A stretch of 64,000 nt of DNA from an uncultured Loktanella sp. (GTDB lineage Bacteria > Pseudomonadota > Alphaproteobacteria > Rhodobacterales > Rhodobacteraceae): assembly GCA_937132065.1 (NCBI GenBank), contig CAKZNT010000054.1, positions 54,949-118,948 on the forward strand, given 5' to 3'. The notes beneath the pieces were generated by a model. That model was not told the DNA's origin and searched no databases. It saw only the letters and a list, made by a program, of their open reading frames with translations. Below, in pieces: positions 12,012 to 20,810 of the stretch. The translations under genes and the position numbers were made by a program. Position 1 is the stretch's first letter; every line of letters begins with the position of its first letter.

Positions 12012-12866
12012 ATGATCCGTTCTGTTGTCGGTCTTTTCATCTTTGCTGTGCTGCTTTGCGGCTACATCGTGCTGCGTCCGTCCGATAACGGGCGTCCCGC
12101 CGCTGTTGAAACAACCGAGGTCACACGGGCGCAAACCGATAGCATCCTTGGCCCTGTGCCTGACGCAATCGCCCCCATCGAGGTCGTGGCCGCCGTGCAA
12201 GCTCCCGTGCGCAACACCGCTCCCGGTTTGGCGCTCACGACAGATCGCTCCCAGATGGATGAAACAGCCGCCAACGTGCTGGCAGGGCTTGGCCTGAATG
12301 TAGAGCGTAACCAGACCGCGGGCGATAGCGACGAAATGCTGGAAATGACCGCAAGTGTGCTATCGGGCATCGGTGCGATCACGGGCCAGACGTTCAACGC
12401 CAGCGGCAAGCCACCAGCAGCCGAATCCGCGCTCGAGCTGCTGGTCGTGCAAGCCCTCAAAGAGGGGCAGAACGACGCCTACATCAACACATTGGTCAAC
12501 GAGGCCGCCAAGGCAGGCGAGATTTCCGTGCCCGACATTCTTGTGACATCCGAAGGGGACGTCGACACCGCAGTTTTGCTGAACTCGATCATCACGCAGG
12601 CCCAGATCGCAGCGGGCGGCGCAGAACCTGCCGTGCCTAACGTGACCTCTGGCGAGGGTGTTGAAGTGCGCGTTGTGCAGCGCGCCACCGAAGCCGAGCA
12701 ATATCGCTTTTACACCGTGAACAAGGGCGACAGCCTTGGGTCAATCGCGGTCAAGTTCTACGGTAACGTCAACAAGTTTGGCCGCATCTTCGAGGCCAAC
12801 CGCCAGATCCTCTCTAGCCCGAATGCTATCCAGGTTGGCCAGCGGCTTTCGATCCCGAACGTCTAA
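12012..12866 (+). CDS. Membrane-anchored LysM protein (copy 2)
   Basis: 284 aa with an N-terminal membrane helix (MIRSVVGLFIFAVLLCGYIVL), a Thr/Ala/Val-rich linker, a helical region containing VPDILVTSEGDVDTAVL (matching VPDAIATSSGTVDSQTL in copy 1), and a C-terminal LysM domain (FYTVNKGDSLGSIAVKFYG ... AIQVGQRLSIPNV). Same architecture and size as 9721-10572 with moderate divergence, so the two-gene unit was duplicated as a block. It probably sits in the inner membrane with the LysM domain on peptidoglycan. No catalytic motif. Confidence 0.8.
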   Translation: MIRSVVGLFIFAVLLCGYIVLRPSDNGRPAAVETTEVTRAQTDSILGPVPDAIAPIEVVAAVQAPVRNTAPGLALTTDRSQMDETAANVLAGLGLNVERNQTAGDSDEMLEMTASVLSGIGAITGQTFNASGKPPAAESALELLVVQALKEGQNDAYINTLVNEAAKAGEISVPDILVTSEGDVDTAVLLNSIITQAQIAAGGAEPAVPNVTSGEGVEVRVVQRATEAEQYRFYTVNKGDSLGSIAVKFYGNVNKFGRIFEANRQILSSPNAIQVGQRLSIPNV

Positions 12867-12875
12867 GGCGACACC

Positions 12876-13400
12876 ATGCGTGACCCGATAGAGTTCAGCT
12901 ACACCGCCGTAAACAAAGACCTTTATTGGAAGGCCGCGCAATGGGGCGGCAAATCCTTGGACAGCGGCTCTAAAATCGGCTGGGCGCTCAAGTTCGCGCT
13001 TTGGCTGGTGCTCGTGGCCGTCATGGTCGCGCTGTTGCAACTGCCAATCCTGCAAAAGTGCGGCCCAGCATTCCTGCTCGGCACAGTTTTTACGGCAATT
13101 GCCCTGCTTTTGATCTCGCGCGTGCAACGGTCACGGTTTATCACCACTTTTGAGCGAGACCAAAGCAAGCGCGGAGAGGTCGCCGTTTCCATCGGGGCAG
13201 ACGGTTGCAAGTTCAGCTCGTCGTTCGGAGACACCCACCTGACATGGTTCGCCATCGACACAGTCATCGACCTCGGCACAGGCACGGGGCTGCGCAGTGG
13301 CTTGCTGGTCTATCCGCTGCCTGACGCGGACCTGCCAAGCGACATAACTCCCGCCGCGTTCAGACAAGCCCTCAATGACTGGAAAGCAGCAGCGGCCTAG
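12876..13400 (+). CDS. YcxB-like membrane protein, 174 aa
   Basis: Begins MRDPIEFSYTAVNKDLYW. Two adjacent hydrophobic helices follow (about residues 45-62 and 68-85), then a soluble beta-rich domain with EVAVSIGADGCKFSSSFGDTHLTWFAIDTVIDLG. A YcxB-type domain typically has such a pair of helices followed by a PH-like fold with a W-x-x-I/V motif; I assign it on that pattern only. It lies 9 bp after LysM copy 2 and is likely part of the same transcript. The stop codon overlaps the zapE stop on the other strand. Confidence 0.55.
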   Translation: MRDPIEFSYTAVNKDLYWKAAQWGGKSLDSGSKIGWALKFALWLVLVAVMVALLQLPILQKCGPAFLLGTVFTAIALLLISRVQRSRFITTFERDQSKRGEVAVSIGADGCKFSSSFGDTHLTWFAIDTVIDLGTGTGLRSGLLVYPLPDADLPSDITPAAFRQALNDWKAAAA

Positions 13401-14446
13401 CCCCAGTCATCCGCTTGCATTTCGCGCAACCGACTGGCGGTGCGCTCGAATTCAAACGTGCCCTCGCCCTCGACGTAAAGCATCTCTGGCACAGCCGCCG
13501 CCGAACAGATCAGCCGCACCTTACCCTCGTATAGCGTATCAATCAGCGTCACAAACCGCTTTGCCTCATTGAAATTCTGGCGCGACAGGCGGGGGATATC
13601 CTCCACGATCAGCACCCGCACGGCTTCGGCCAACGCCAGATAATCCGCCGCACCCAAGGGCTTGCCGCAGAGGTCGAAAAAGCCGACGCGCCCGACACCA
13701 TTGTGGAAATGCGGAATGACAACCTCGCGCCCTTTCACATGCAGCGTCAGCGACGTTGATTGCCCGCCCGTTAGCCCCTCCCAAGCGGCATCAATCGCGC
13801 CACGCGCCTCTGCGCCCGCAGGGGTGAAATAGGTCGGTGTGCCCGCGAGGCGCCCCTGCCTGTAATCTGTCTCGCTCGCTAGTTCATGCACGACCAGCCG
13901 CTCTTTGATCAGGTCGATAAATGGCAGGAACAGCGCACGGTTCAAGCCGTCTTTGTATAAGGCATCGGGGTGACGGTTCGACGTTGTAACAATCACAACA
14001 CCCGCCGCAAACAGCGCCTCGAACAAGCGACCCACGATCATCGCATCGGTGATGTCTGTGATCTGCATCTCGTCAAACGCCAGAAAGCGGACCTCGGCGG
14101 CAAGCGTGGCCGCGACAGGGGCAATCGCGTCATCGACCCCCAGCTTGCGGGCGGCGTTCATCTCGTTGTGAACCCACTGCATAAACGCGTGGAAATGGCG
14201 GCGCTGCTTGGGGGCGTCAACAGCCTCGAATAGCAGATCCATCAACATGGATTTGCCACGGCCAACACCGCCCCACATATACAAGCCCTTGATCGGCGGC
14301 GGGGCTTTGCGAAACAGGCCACGCTTGACGGGTTCCGCCAAGGCGGCGCGCACCCGCTCCAATTCTGGCATCACCGCAACTTGGGCGGCGTCCGCGTGCA
14401 AACGGCCCTCGGCCACGGCGGCACTGTAAATCTCTTGCATCATCAT
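13397..14446 (-). CDS. zapE: Cell division protein ZapE (AFG1-like ATPase)
   Basis: A P-loop ATPase of the ZapE/AFG1 family; in E. coli ZapE acts at the Z-ring during constriction. Walker A is MWGGVGRGKSMLMD, Walker B FLAFDEMQITD, and sensor-1-like VIVTTSNRHPD follows. The 349-aa length is normal. C-terminal FERTASRLREMQ is also family-typical. Three consecutive Met codons make the exact start ambiguous. It converges with the YcxB-like gene, sharing the last 4 bp. Confidence 0.93.
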   Translation of the reverse strand: MMMQEIYSAAVAEGRLHADAAQVAVMPELERVRAALAEPVKRGLFRKAPPPIKGLYMWGGVGRGKSMLMDLLFEAVDAPKQRRHFHAFMQWVHNEMNAARKLGVDDAIAPVAATLAAEVRFLAFDEMQITDITDAMIVGRLFEALFAAGVVIVTTSNRHPDALYKDGLNRALFLPFIDLIKERLVVHELASETDYRQGRLAGTPTYFTPAGAEARGAIDAAWEGLTGGQSTSLTLHVKGREVVIPHFHNGVGRVGFFDLCGKPLGAADYLALAEAVRVLIVEDIPRLSRQNFNEAKRFVTLIDTLYEGKVRLICSAAAVPEMLYVEGEGTFEFERTASRLREMQADDWG

Positions 14447-14538
14447 TCGCTACCGATACCGCGCGGCGTATAACCAAGCAACCGCCTCGCGTTGCGCAAA
14501 GCGTTGACAAAGCGCGCCAAGGCAACGCAACTACAGGC

Positions 14539-15780
14539 ATGACACGTCAAGCATCCCTCCTGAATCCCGTCCTCATCGCAGGCTGCGTCATTATCATGAC
14601 GGGCTTTGCCATTCGGGCATCCTTCGGGGTGTTCCAAATCCCGATTGCAACCGAATTCGGCTGGCTGCGTTCGGACTTCAGCCTCGCAATCGCGATCCAG
14701 AACCTCGCGTGGGGGATCGGACAACCGATCTTTGGCGCCATCGCAGAGAAAATCGGAGACCGCAAAGCGATCATCGCAGGCGCGCTATTCTACGCGGCAG
14801 GGCTCTTGCTCTCGTCAGGGGCAACGACGCCGTTTGCGCATCAGGTCTACGAAATATTCGTCGGCTTTGGCATCGCGGGCACAGGGTTCGGGGTCATCCT
14901 TGCCGTTGTCGGTCGGGCCGCTTCGGACGAAAACCGCTCCATGTCCTTGGCCATCGCCACAGCGGCAGGGTCCGCAGGGCAGGTCTTTGGCGCGCCCTTG
15001 GCGGAATACCTGCTGACCTTCATGACGTGGCAACAGACATTCGTCACCTTTGCAGGCATGATCATCGCCGCTCTCATGGTGCTCCCCATGATGCGCAGCC
15101 CCGTGACCGCGACCAAGGCCGAGCTGGCCGAATCCATGGGCGAGACCCTCAAGCGCGCCTTCAAAGACCCGAGCTATACGCTTATCTTTCTGGGGTTCTT
15201 TTCGTGCGGCTACCAATTGGCATTCGTGACCGCACACTTTCCTGCGTTCGTCACCGAGATGTGCGGGCCAATCCTCGAGGGGTCACTACTCTCCAACCTC
15301 GGGATCAAGACAACCAGCGCCCTAGGGGCCATCGCGATCTCGCTAATCGGGCTGGCCAATATCGGCGGCACACTCTTGGCGGGATATCTGGGCAAGCGGT
15401 ATTCCAAGAAATATCTGCTGGCGGGCATCTATACAGGGCGAACAATCTTTGCCGCCGCCTTTATCCTCACCCCCATGACACCGCTTACTGTGGTGCTCTT
15501 CTCGATCGGGATGGGGAGCCTCTGGCTTGCGACCGTGCCGCTGACCTCTGGGTTGGTCGCGCATCTTTATGGGGTGCGCTACATGGGCACGCTCTACGGG
15601 ATCGTCTTCTTCTCGCATCAACTCGGCTCATTCCTCGGGGTTTGGCTCGGCGGGGCGCTTTATGACATCTACGGAACCTACACCTACGTCTGGTGGGTTG
15701 GGGTCGCGATCGGCGCATTTAGCGCAATCGTGCACCTGCCAATCAAGGAAAACCGACCCGTCACTGCGACAGGCGTTTAA
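14539..15780 (+). CDS. MFS transporter, monocarboxylate/oxalate-formate type
   Basis: 413 aa with twelve hydrophobic segments. The start MTRQASLLNPVLIAGCVIIM leads directly into helix 1. TM1 carries RASFGVFQIPIATEFGW and the loop 2-3 signature appears as AEKIGDRKAII, as in the monocarboxylate/oxalate-formate antiporter branch of the major facilitator superfamily. TM11 has SHQLGSFLGVWLGG. The substrate cannot be read from sequence; small organic anions are the usual cargo. It is divergent from zapE with a short promoter region, and no pathway genes are adjacent. Confidence 0.85.
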   Translation: MTRQASLLNPVLIAGCVIIMTGFAIRASFGVFQIPIATEFGWLRSDFSLAIAIQNLAWGIGQPIFGAIAEKIGDRKAIIAGALFYAAGLLLSSGATTPFAHQVYEIFVGFGIAGTGFGVILAVVGRAASDENRSMSLAIATAAGSAGQVFGAPLAEYLLTFMTWQQTFVTFAGMIIAALMVLPMMRSPVTATKAELAESMGETLKRAFKDPSYTLIFLGFFSCGYQLAFVTAHFPAFVTEMCGPILEGSLLSNLGIKTTSALGAIAISLIGLANIGGTLLAGYLGKRYSKKYLLAGIYTGRTIFAAAFILTPMTPLTVVLFSIGMGSLWLATVPLTSGLVAHLYGVRYMGTLYGIVFFSHQLGSFLGVWLGGALYDIYGTYTYVWWVGVAIGAFSAIVHLPIKENRPVTATGV

Positions 15781-15886
15781 TCAAATTTTAGACGATTAGG
15801 CGTCAAAACTGTTGATCGGTTGAGACAAATTAACACTCTTGTCATGGCTGAGGCTTAGCCCTTCCCTCCAGAAAGGTGCTATTGTT

Positions 15887-16996
15887 ATGCCAAATATTTT
15901 GACCGAAATTGCGATCTTCCTCGAGCCAGTGGGCGTCGGGGTGGTGCTCGTCTTTATCTATAGCATCGTTGCGCGGCGCGGTGTGTCCAAGCGGGTAGAG
16001 GATGCCAGCCTCGGCTTTGTGTTTGGTCTCGCGGCTGTGCTTGCGATGGCCAATCCTATCGAAATGTCCGAAGGGATCATCGTCGACATGCGCAACCTCT
16101 TTGTGGGGCTGGCCGCTGCCTTCTTTGGGGTCAGAGGCGGGGCAATCGCGCTGGCTATGGCTATTGCGGTCCGGCTTGGCATTGGCGGTGTTGGAGCCAT
16201 AACAGGCGTGGTTGGGGTCACAATCGCTGCCCTGATGGGGCTGGCTTGGGCGCGGTTCGTGCGGCCACGCATCACAAGCGACATCTTCGCGCTACCCGCC
16301 CTTGCCGCAATGATCTCACTGCATATCGTGGCGGGCTATATGCTGCCAGCGGCGTCACAAACCATGTTCTTCACAATGCTCGCGCCACTCCTGATCCTCC
16401 TGAACCTGATTTGCACCACACTCTTTGCTTTCCTGATCTATCGCGAACGGATGTTGCTTGGCGAAACAAGCCGGCTCCAGACCGCCGCGATGTTTGACCC
16501 TTTGACAAGAATCATGAACCGTGGCTCGGCCATCGAGGCCTATGAGCGGATCATTCGCGGGCCAACCGCCCAGCGCGGCATCGCAATGTCATGTATCGAC
16601 GTGGACAACTTCAAGGCCATCAACGACATCCACGGCCACCTTGCAGGGGACAAGGTGCTGCACGACATCGCAGAGCGGCTCACGACCTGCTTTCGCGCCC
16701 AAGACCTGTTTTGCCGAATGAGTGGCGACGAATTCCTGTTCGTCTTGTCCAACGTCAGCAGCGAAGAAGCACGCCAAATCACAGAGCGATGCAGATCGCT
16801 TATCTCGCGCGTGCCCGTCACTTACGAAGGGATCACCATCAACGTCACCATCAGCCTCGGCACGGTATGGTCCGCAACCTATGCGCCGTTCGAGACATTG
16901 CGCAACGATGCTGACAAGGCGCTTTATGGCGCCAAAAATGGCGGGCGCGATCAGGTCAACTTTAGCGCCCAGACCGCCAATCCATCGGCGGCCTGA
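15887..16996 (+). CDS. Membrane diguanylate cyclase (GGDEF domain, SGDEF signature)
   Basis: I start it at MPNILTEIAIFLEP (15887), preceded by AGAAAGGTG; the track start adds a poor N-terminus. About residues 1-190 form six or so membrane helices resembling a 5TM-LYT-type sensor (GIIVDMRNLFVGLAAAFFGVRGG). The GGDEF domain spans about 200-350: DPLTRIMNR, DVDNFKAINDIHGHLAGDKVL and the active-site loop RMSGDEF, where Gly-Gly is replaced by Ser-Gly. SGDEF is an accepted active variant. No RxxD inhibitory site is seen just upstream of the signature. Expected product c-di-GMP. Confidence 0.88.
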   Translation: MPNILTEIAIFLEPVGVGVVLVFIYSIVARRGVSKRVEDASLGFVFGLAAVLAMANPIEMSEGIIVDMRNLFVGLAAAFFGVRGGAIALAMAIAVRLGIGGVGAITGVVGVTIAALMGLAWARFVRPRITSDIFALPALAAMISLHIVAGYMLPAASQTMFFTMLAPLLILLNLICTTLFAFLIYRERMLLGETSRLQTAAMFDPLTRIMNRGSAIEAYERIIRGPTAQRGIAMSCIDVDNFKAINDIHGHLAGDKVLHDIAERLTTCFRAQDLFCRMSGDEFLFVLSNVSSEEARQITERCRSLISRVPVTYEGITINVTISLGTVWSATYAPFETLRNDADKALYGAKNGGRDQVNFSAQTANPSAA

Positions 16997-17002
16997 GGGC
17001 AG

Positions 17003-17821
17003 CTACCCTTCGCGCAGCACGCGGGTGATCTTCTCGGCAAGCGCCGCTGCGTGGGTATAGGGCAAACCATGATCCGCCCCGGCAATATCCTCTTGGCGCG
17101 CGGTGCGGTTCCATTTTGCCAACGTGCCCATGGCGCGCAGCGGAATGGTCGTGTCTTCGCGTGCCCAAAACGCGTAGACGGGCACATCTTCACGGCTCAA
17201 CTTGCGATGCTCCGCCTCAAGGCTCTGCGCCAAGGCATGACGCCGCGAGGACAGAACCGCCGACAGATAGCCACGGCGCGACATCTGCAATCGCTTCGCC
17301 TCGGCAATCGGACCCGTCTTGTCCTTTAGGCTGGCGCGCATTTGACGGGCGACCACAACGCGATGCACCCAATCACCGATTACGGGCACTTTGCGGCAAA
17401 ACACTTCAAATCCGGTCTCGTTCATCTCGATCCCCGCAGGCGCGACCAACAGGATACGAGCGATGCGATGGGGCTGGGCCGCGGCAAACGCCGTGACAAT
17501 GCTGCCGCCCATCGAATACCCCATCAGAGTAATGTTGTCGGTCACACCCTGATCCGCAAGCAACTCATCAAGCTGGCGGGTAAACATCTCAAGGGTTTGT
17601 GCACCGCGCGGCGCGTCAGACTGCCCGCGCCCGTAAAGGTCATAACGCAACACGCGAAACCCGATCCCCGTCAGCATCGGGGTCAAGGCATCCCAAACCA
17701 CCGAAGGGGTCGTTAGTCCGTGAACCGCGACGATCACAGGGCCGCGACCGCCCCCCGACCAGCGATAAAAGGTCTGCCCGCCAGCGAGCGCGGCCAACTT
17801 GCCCTTTGCGGTCTCGGTCAT
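17003..17821 (-). CDS. Alpha/beta hydrolase
   Basis: 272 aa from the Met of MTETAKGKLAALAGG, whose ATG overlaps the stop of the upstream gene (ATGA); the track start 12 bp earlier is less likely. The alpha/beta-hydrolase landmarks are VAVHGLTTPSVVWD (oxyanion), the nucleophile elbow GYSMGGS, an acid in FWAREDTTIPL and the catalytic His in GADHGLPYT. Substrate unknown. It is the last gene of a three-gene overlapping operon (HAD, ornithine-cyclodeaminase-like, hydrolase), so it may hydrolyse an amide or ester of a related compound; that link is inference. Confidence 0.85.
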   Translation of the reverse strand: MTETAKGKLAALAGGQTFYRWSGGGRGPVIVAVHGLTTPSVVWDALTPMLTGIGFRVLRYDLYGRGQSDAPRGAQTLEMFTRQLDELLADQGVTDNITLMGYSMGGSIVTAFAAAQPHRIARILLVAPAGIEMNETGFEVFCRKVPVIGDWVHRVVVARQMRASLKDKTGPIAEAKRLQMSRRGYLSAVLSSRRHALAQSLEAEHRKLSREDVPVYAFWAREDTTIPLRAMGTLAKWNRTARQEDIAGADHGLPYTHAAALAEKITRVLREG

Positions 17822-18729
17822 CGGGCCTTCCATTCATCCAGAATGTAGCGGCTCACCATCAGGTCAAGATGCGCACCCCCGCCATTCTTGAACAACGTGA
17901 TCTCATCCTCATTGGTGCGGTTGAATGCGTCCGGATCGTAATAGTCGGCAATCACATGCCCTTCGGAAATGACGCCCGCGGCAATCGGTATTTTCAGCTC
18001 TCCGATATGGCCAACCGTGGTGTGCATATTGTCAACGAACACGCGCGCGCGCAGCAGGGCTTCGTCATCAACCTCGCGCATGTCAGGGCGATACGCGCCG
18101 ATCAAATCCACATGCTGACCTGGCTGGAGCCACGCGCCCTTGATCAGCGGATCAGTCGACATCGTCGCAGAGGTAATGATATCCGCGGCGCGCACCGCCG
18201 CCTCCAGATCGGTCGCAATCGCAACATCGGGCAACTCCGCCTGAAAGGCCTCTGCGCCAGCGCGCGAGCGGTTCCAGACCGTGAATTGCGCCGCTGGAAA
18301 CGCCGCTGAATAAGCCGCATGAAGCGAACGACCGACAGTGCCCGCACCCACGATCAGGATCTTGCGACTGTCAGGGCGGGCCAAACGGCGCGCCGCCAAA
18401 AGGCTGTCACCAGCGGTCTTCCACTTGGTCACCAGATGGAAGTCAACGATCGCCTCGAGTGCGCCGTCATCGTCGGAAAACAGGTTGACCGCGCCGCCAA
18501 TCATCGGCTTGCCCGCCGCCTTGTTCGCGGGAAAAATCGTCGCGCATTTGACGGCCAGCCCCATGCCCTTGATCCACGCAGAACGGTTCAAAAGGGTGTT
18601 GTCGTCGCGGTATAAAAACACGTCCTCCACTGTGGCTTTAGGTAGCAAATGACCCGCGGCCAACGCCTCCGTCAACGCCAGCCAGTCCAAGCCGCGCTCG
18701 CCTTCCTCAAATGGGATCATCACGCTCAT
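17818..18729 (-). CDS. Ornithine cyclodeaminase / mu-crystallin family protein
   Basis: 303 aa from MSVMIPFEEGERG, whose ATG overlaps the upstream HAD stop. The Rossmann NAD(P) motif ILIVGAGTVGRSLHAAY is central, preceded by LNRSAWIKGMGLAVKCATIFP and GGAVNLFSDDDGALEA, the substrate-loop region of this family, and followed by DIITSATMSTDPLI. Members include ornithine cyclodeaminase, alanine dehydrogenases, ketimine reductases and the iminosuccinate reductase BhcD. No bhcABC partners are here, so I would not assign the beta-hydroxyaspartate cycle. Substrate unknown. Confidence 0.85.
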   Translation of the reverse strand: MSVMIPFEEGERGLDWLALTEALAAGHLLPKATVEDVFLYRDDNTLLNRSAWIKGMGLAVKCATIFPANKAAGKPMIGGAVNLFSDDDGALEAIVDFHLVTKWKTAGDSLLAARRLARPDSRKILIVGAGTVGRSLHAAYSAAFPAAQFTVWNRSRAGAEAFQAELPDVAIATDLEAAVRAADIITSATMSTDPLIKGAWLQPGQHVDLIGAYRPDMREVDDEALLRARVFVDNMHTTVGHIGELKIPIAAGVISEGHVIADYYDPDAFNRTNEDEITLFKNGGGAHLDLMVSRYILDEWKAR

Positions 18730-19346
18730 AACGCGGCCTCCTCTGTTAGCAATCCATGCGAAACGAGACACGCCGCCCAAGCATCTGCACCCTCGAACAG
18801 ATGCGTCTGCCAGCCCCGCGCCTTGGCTGCATTGATGTTATCAATCCGGTCGTCTGTGAACAACAGAGCCTGCGGATCAACACCACAATCAGTCTCTAAC
18901 AAGGCATAAATCTCTGCATCAGGTTTGATCACCCCCATATGCCCCGAGATATAGCGGCGGTCAAAATTGCCCAGAAACGGATAGACCTTTTCAGCGATCT
19001 CGAACGTCTGGATGCCAAAGTTCGTTAGCGCGAAAACTGGGATACCCGCCGCGCGCAACGCGCGTTGCAGGCGCACAGAGCGCGGGATCGCAGGCGCGGC
19101 AATCTCGATCCAGTTGTCGTGCCACATGCGCACCTCGTCGCGCCACGCAGGGTTCGCATCGGCGGCGGCATAAATCAAATCGCGAAAATTGCCGCCCCGA
19201 TCCACCTCGTCATTCACCCCGTGCAAATCAATCGCAGCAAACATTTCACGGCGGCGGGTCTCTCCGATTTTGGCGTCAAAAAACCGCTCCGGCTGCCATT
19301 CGATCAGCACATTCCCGATGTCTAAAACCACTGCTTGAATTGTCAT
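18726..19346 (-). CDS. HAD-superfamily hydrolase, YihX-like
   Basis: 206 aa. HAD motif I reads VVLDIGNVLIEW, the D-x-G-N form typical of the YihX-like branch rather than DxD. Motif II is FALTNFG, motif III lysine lies in GVIKPDAEIY, and motif IV is LLFTDDRIDNI. A helical cap lies between motifs I and II. YihX-type members are sugar phosphatases or related hydrolases; the substrate here is unknown. It heads an operon in which each gene overlaps the next by 4 bp. Confidence 0.88.
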   Translation of the reverse strand: MTIQAVVLDIGNVLIEWQPERFFDAKIGETRRREMFAAIDLHGVNDEVDRGGNFRDLIYAAADANPAWRDEVRMWHDNWIEIAAPAIPRSVRLQRALRAAGIPVFALTNFGIQTFEIAEKVYPFLGNFDRRYISGHMGVIKPDAEIYALLETDCGVDPQALLFTDDRIDNINAAKARGWQTHLFEGADAWAACLVSHGLLTEEAAL

Positions 19347-19358
19347 AACCGTTCCTCT

Positions 19359-20333
19359 TTATCTGCGCACACGCGGGGACTGGATGGGGTCTTGGGTCTC
19401 TGGCTGTGCCTCGCGCCACAGCGTAAACAACCCCGACCCGACAATCAGCCCCATGCCAATGAACGACACCGCATCAGGCCATTCATCAAATATCAAAACA
19501 CCGAACAGCACCGAAAGCGGCAGGGCGATATATTCCAACGGCGCAATCACCGCCGCCTCGGCCACGCGGTAGGCTTGGCTGATCAAAAAGCCGCCGATAC
19601 CAGTGCAAAACCCGAGCTGGAGAAACAACAGGATGTCGGCACTGTCGGGCCAAACCCACTGGCGCAACAAGAACTCCATCGACGGGTCTGTTTGCGCGCC
19701 ATAGCGTCCGTCACCAACAGCAAGCCCCATGGCAACGCAGACCACGATAAACGCAACCTGAATGTAGAACGCCATCGTCGCGGCGCTCTCGGTGCGCCCG
19801 ATCAGGCGGGTCATCATATGCAGGCCCGCATAGCACACCGCAGCAACCAACGGCAAAAGCGAGGCAAGCCGGAACGCCTCCGTGCCGGGGCGCATCATGA
19901 CCAGAACACCGATAAAGCCGACGAAAATAGCGCCCCAGCGACGCGGGCCAACCTTCTCTCCCAGAAAGATCACCGAAAACAGCGTAATGACCAACGGGCT
20001 GATAAAGAAAATGGCGACCGCCTCGGCCAATGGCATCGCTGCAAGACCCAGAAAGAATAGCATGTTCGCCGACACCACCAGCAGCCCGCGAAAAAGATGC
20101 ATCCCAAGACGGCGCGTGCGCACAATCGCAAAGCCACCCGTCATAGGCGCAACAATGGCGACCATAATCACAAACCCGATGAGCGAGCGGATCAGCACAA
20201 CTTCATGAAGCGCATAGCCACCGCTCAGAAATTTGATCGTCGCATCATTGATTGCAAACAGGCTGACAGCAATCAGCGCGGAAACCGCACCCAAACGGGC
20301 GGGCGACATATTCTTGAACATCATCATGCGCAT
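19359..20333 (-). CDS. EamA/DMT-family transporter
   Basis: 324 aa with ten hydrophobic segments in two homologous EamA halves, e.g. ALIAVSLFAINDATIKFLSGG in the first half and PLSVLFGVLIFDEWPD at the end of the second. The conserved FFISPLVITLFSVIFLGEKVG is at the end of the first repeat. The drug/metabolite transporter superfamily usually exports amino acids, nucleosides or drugs; the cargo cannot be deduced. Several closely spaced Met codons (MRMMMFKNM) leave the start open by a few residues. A short gap separates it from the HAD operon downstream. Confidence 0.87.
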   Translation of the reverse strand: MRMMMFKNMSPARLGAVSALIAVSLFAINDATIKFLSGGYALHEVVLIRSLIGFVIMVAIVAPMTGGFAIVRTRRLGMHLFRGLLVVSANMLFFLGLAAMPLAEAVAIFFISPLVITLFSVIFLGEKVGPRRWGAIFVGFIGVLVMMRPGTEAFRLASLLPLVAAVCYAGLHMMTRLIGRTESAATMAFYIQVAFIVVCVAMGLAVGDGRYGAQTDPSMEFLLRQWVWPDSADILLFLQLGFCTGIGGFLISQAYRVAEAAVIAPLEYIALPLSVLFGVLIFDEWPDAVSFIGMGLIVGSGLFTLWREAQPETQDPIQSPRVRR

Positions 20334-20360
20334 AGTCGTCGCAGGGCGCGGGCGCGCAGT

Positions 20361-20810
20361 CTAGCCCTTTAATGCCGCCGCACGCACAGCGCGTTCCAAA
20401 GCGTCCAAAAACCGCGAGCGATCCGCCTTTGAAAACGGCTTGCCACCGCCCTGCCTGAACGGGTCAGCGGCGCGCATGTCCGTCATCAGATCGCGGGTCG
20501 CAAGCACATTGCCGATATTGGCCTCCGTCAGCGGCTCGCCATTGTGCTTTAGCACCTGCGCGCCCGCCTCCACGCATTTGGCCGCGAGCGGAATATCACC
20601 CGTGATTACCACATCCGCTGGGCCGACCCGATCAGCGATCCACATATCCGCGACATCGGGGCCATCGGGGACCACAACAGTCTCTACAAAGGGGTTTTGT
20701 GACGGTCGAATGCCCCCGTTAGACACCACAAACATGCGCAGTTTATGCCGCGTCCCGACCCGTTCGACCTCGTCTTTCACAGGGCAGGCATCGGCATCAA
20801 CATAGATCAC
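20361..20810 (-). CDS. YaiI/YqxD family protein (DUF188)
   Basis: 149 aa. Begins [18 protein letters not shown] and contains [22 protein letters not shown] and the C-terminal [19 protein letters not shown], all hallmark segments of the YaiI/YqxD family. The acidic DADACP and the overall pattern suggest a PIN-like fold, so a nuclease role is possible, but the function is not established. It overlaps the fghA stop by 4 bp. Confidence 0.9.
   Translation of the reverse strand: MIYVDADACPVKDEVERVGTRHKLRMFVVSNGGIRPSQNPFVETVVVPDGPDVADMWIADRVGPADVVITGDIPLAAKCVEAGAQVLKHNGEPLTEANIGNVLATRDLMTDMRAADPFRQGGGKPFSKADRSRFLDALERAVRAAALKG

Noticed and set aside
14709-15665. 318-aa plus ORF in another frame of the MFS gene
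   Set aside because: Arg/His-rich out-of-frame translation; the overlapping frame has twelve membrane helices and family motifs.
17818-18729. BhcD of the beta-hydroxyaspartate cycle
   Set aside because: Same protein family, but bhcA, bhcB and bhcC are absent and the neighbours are unrelated.
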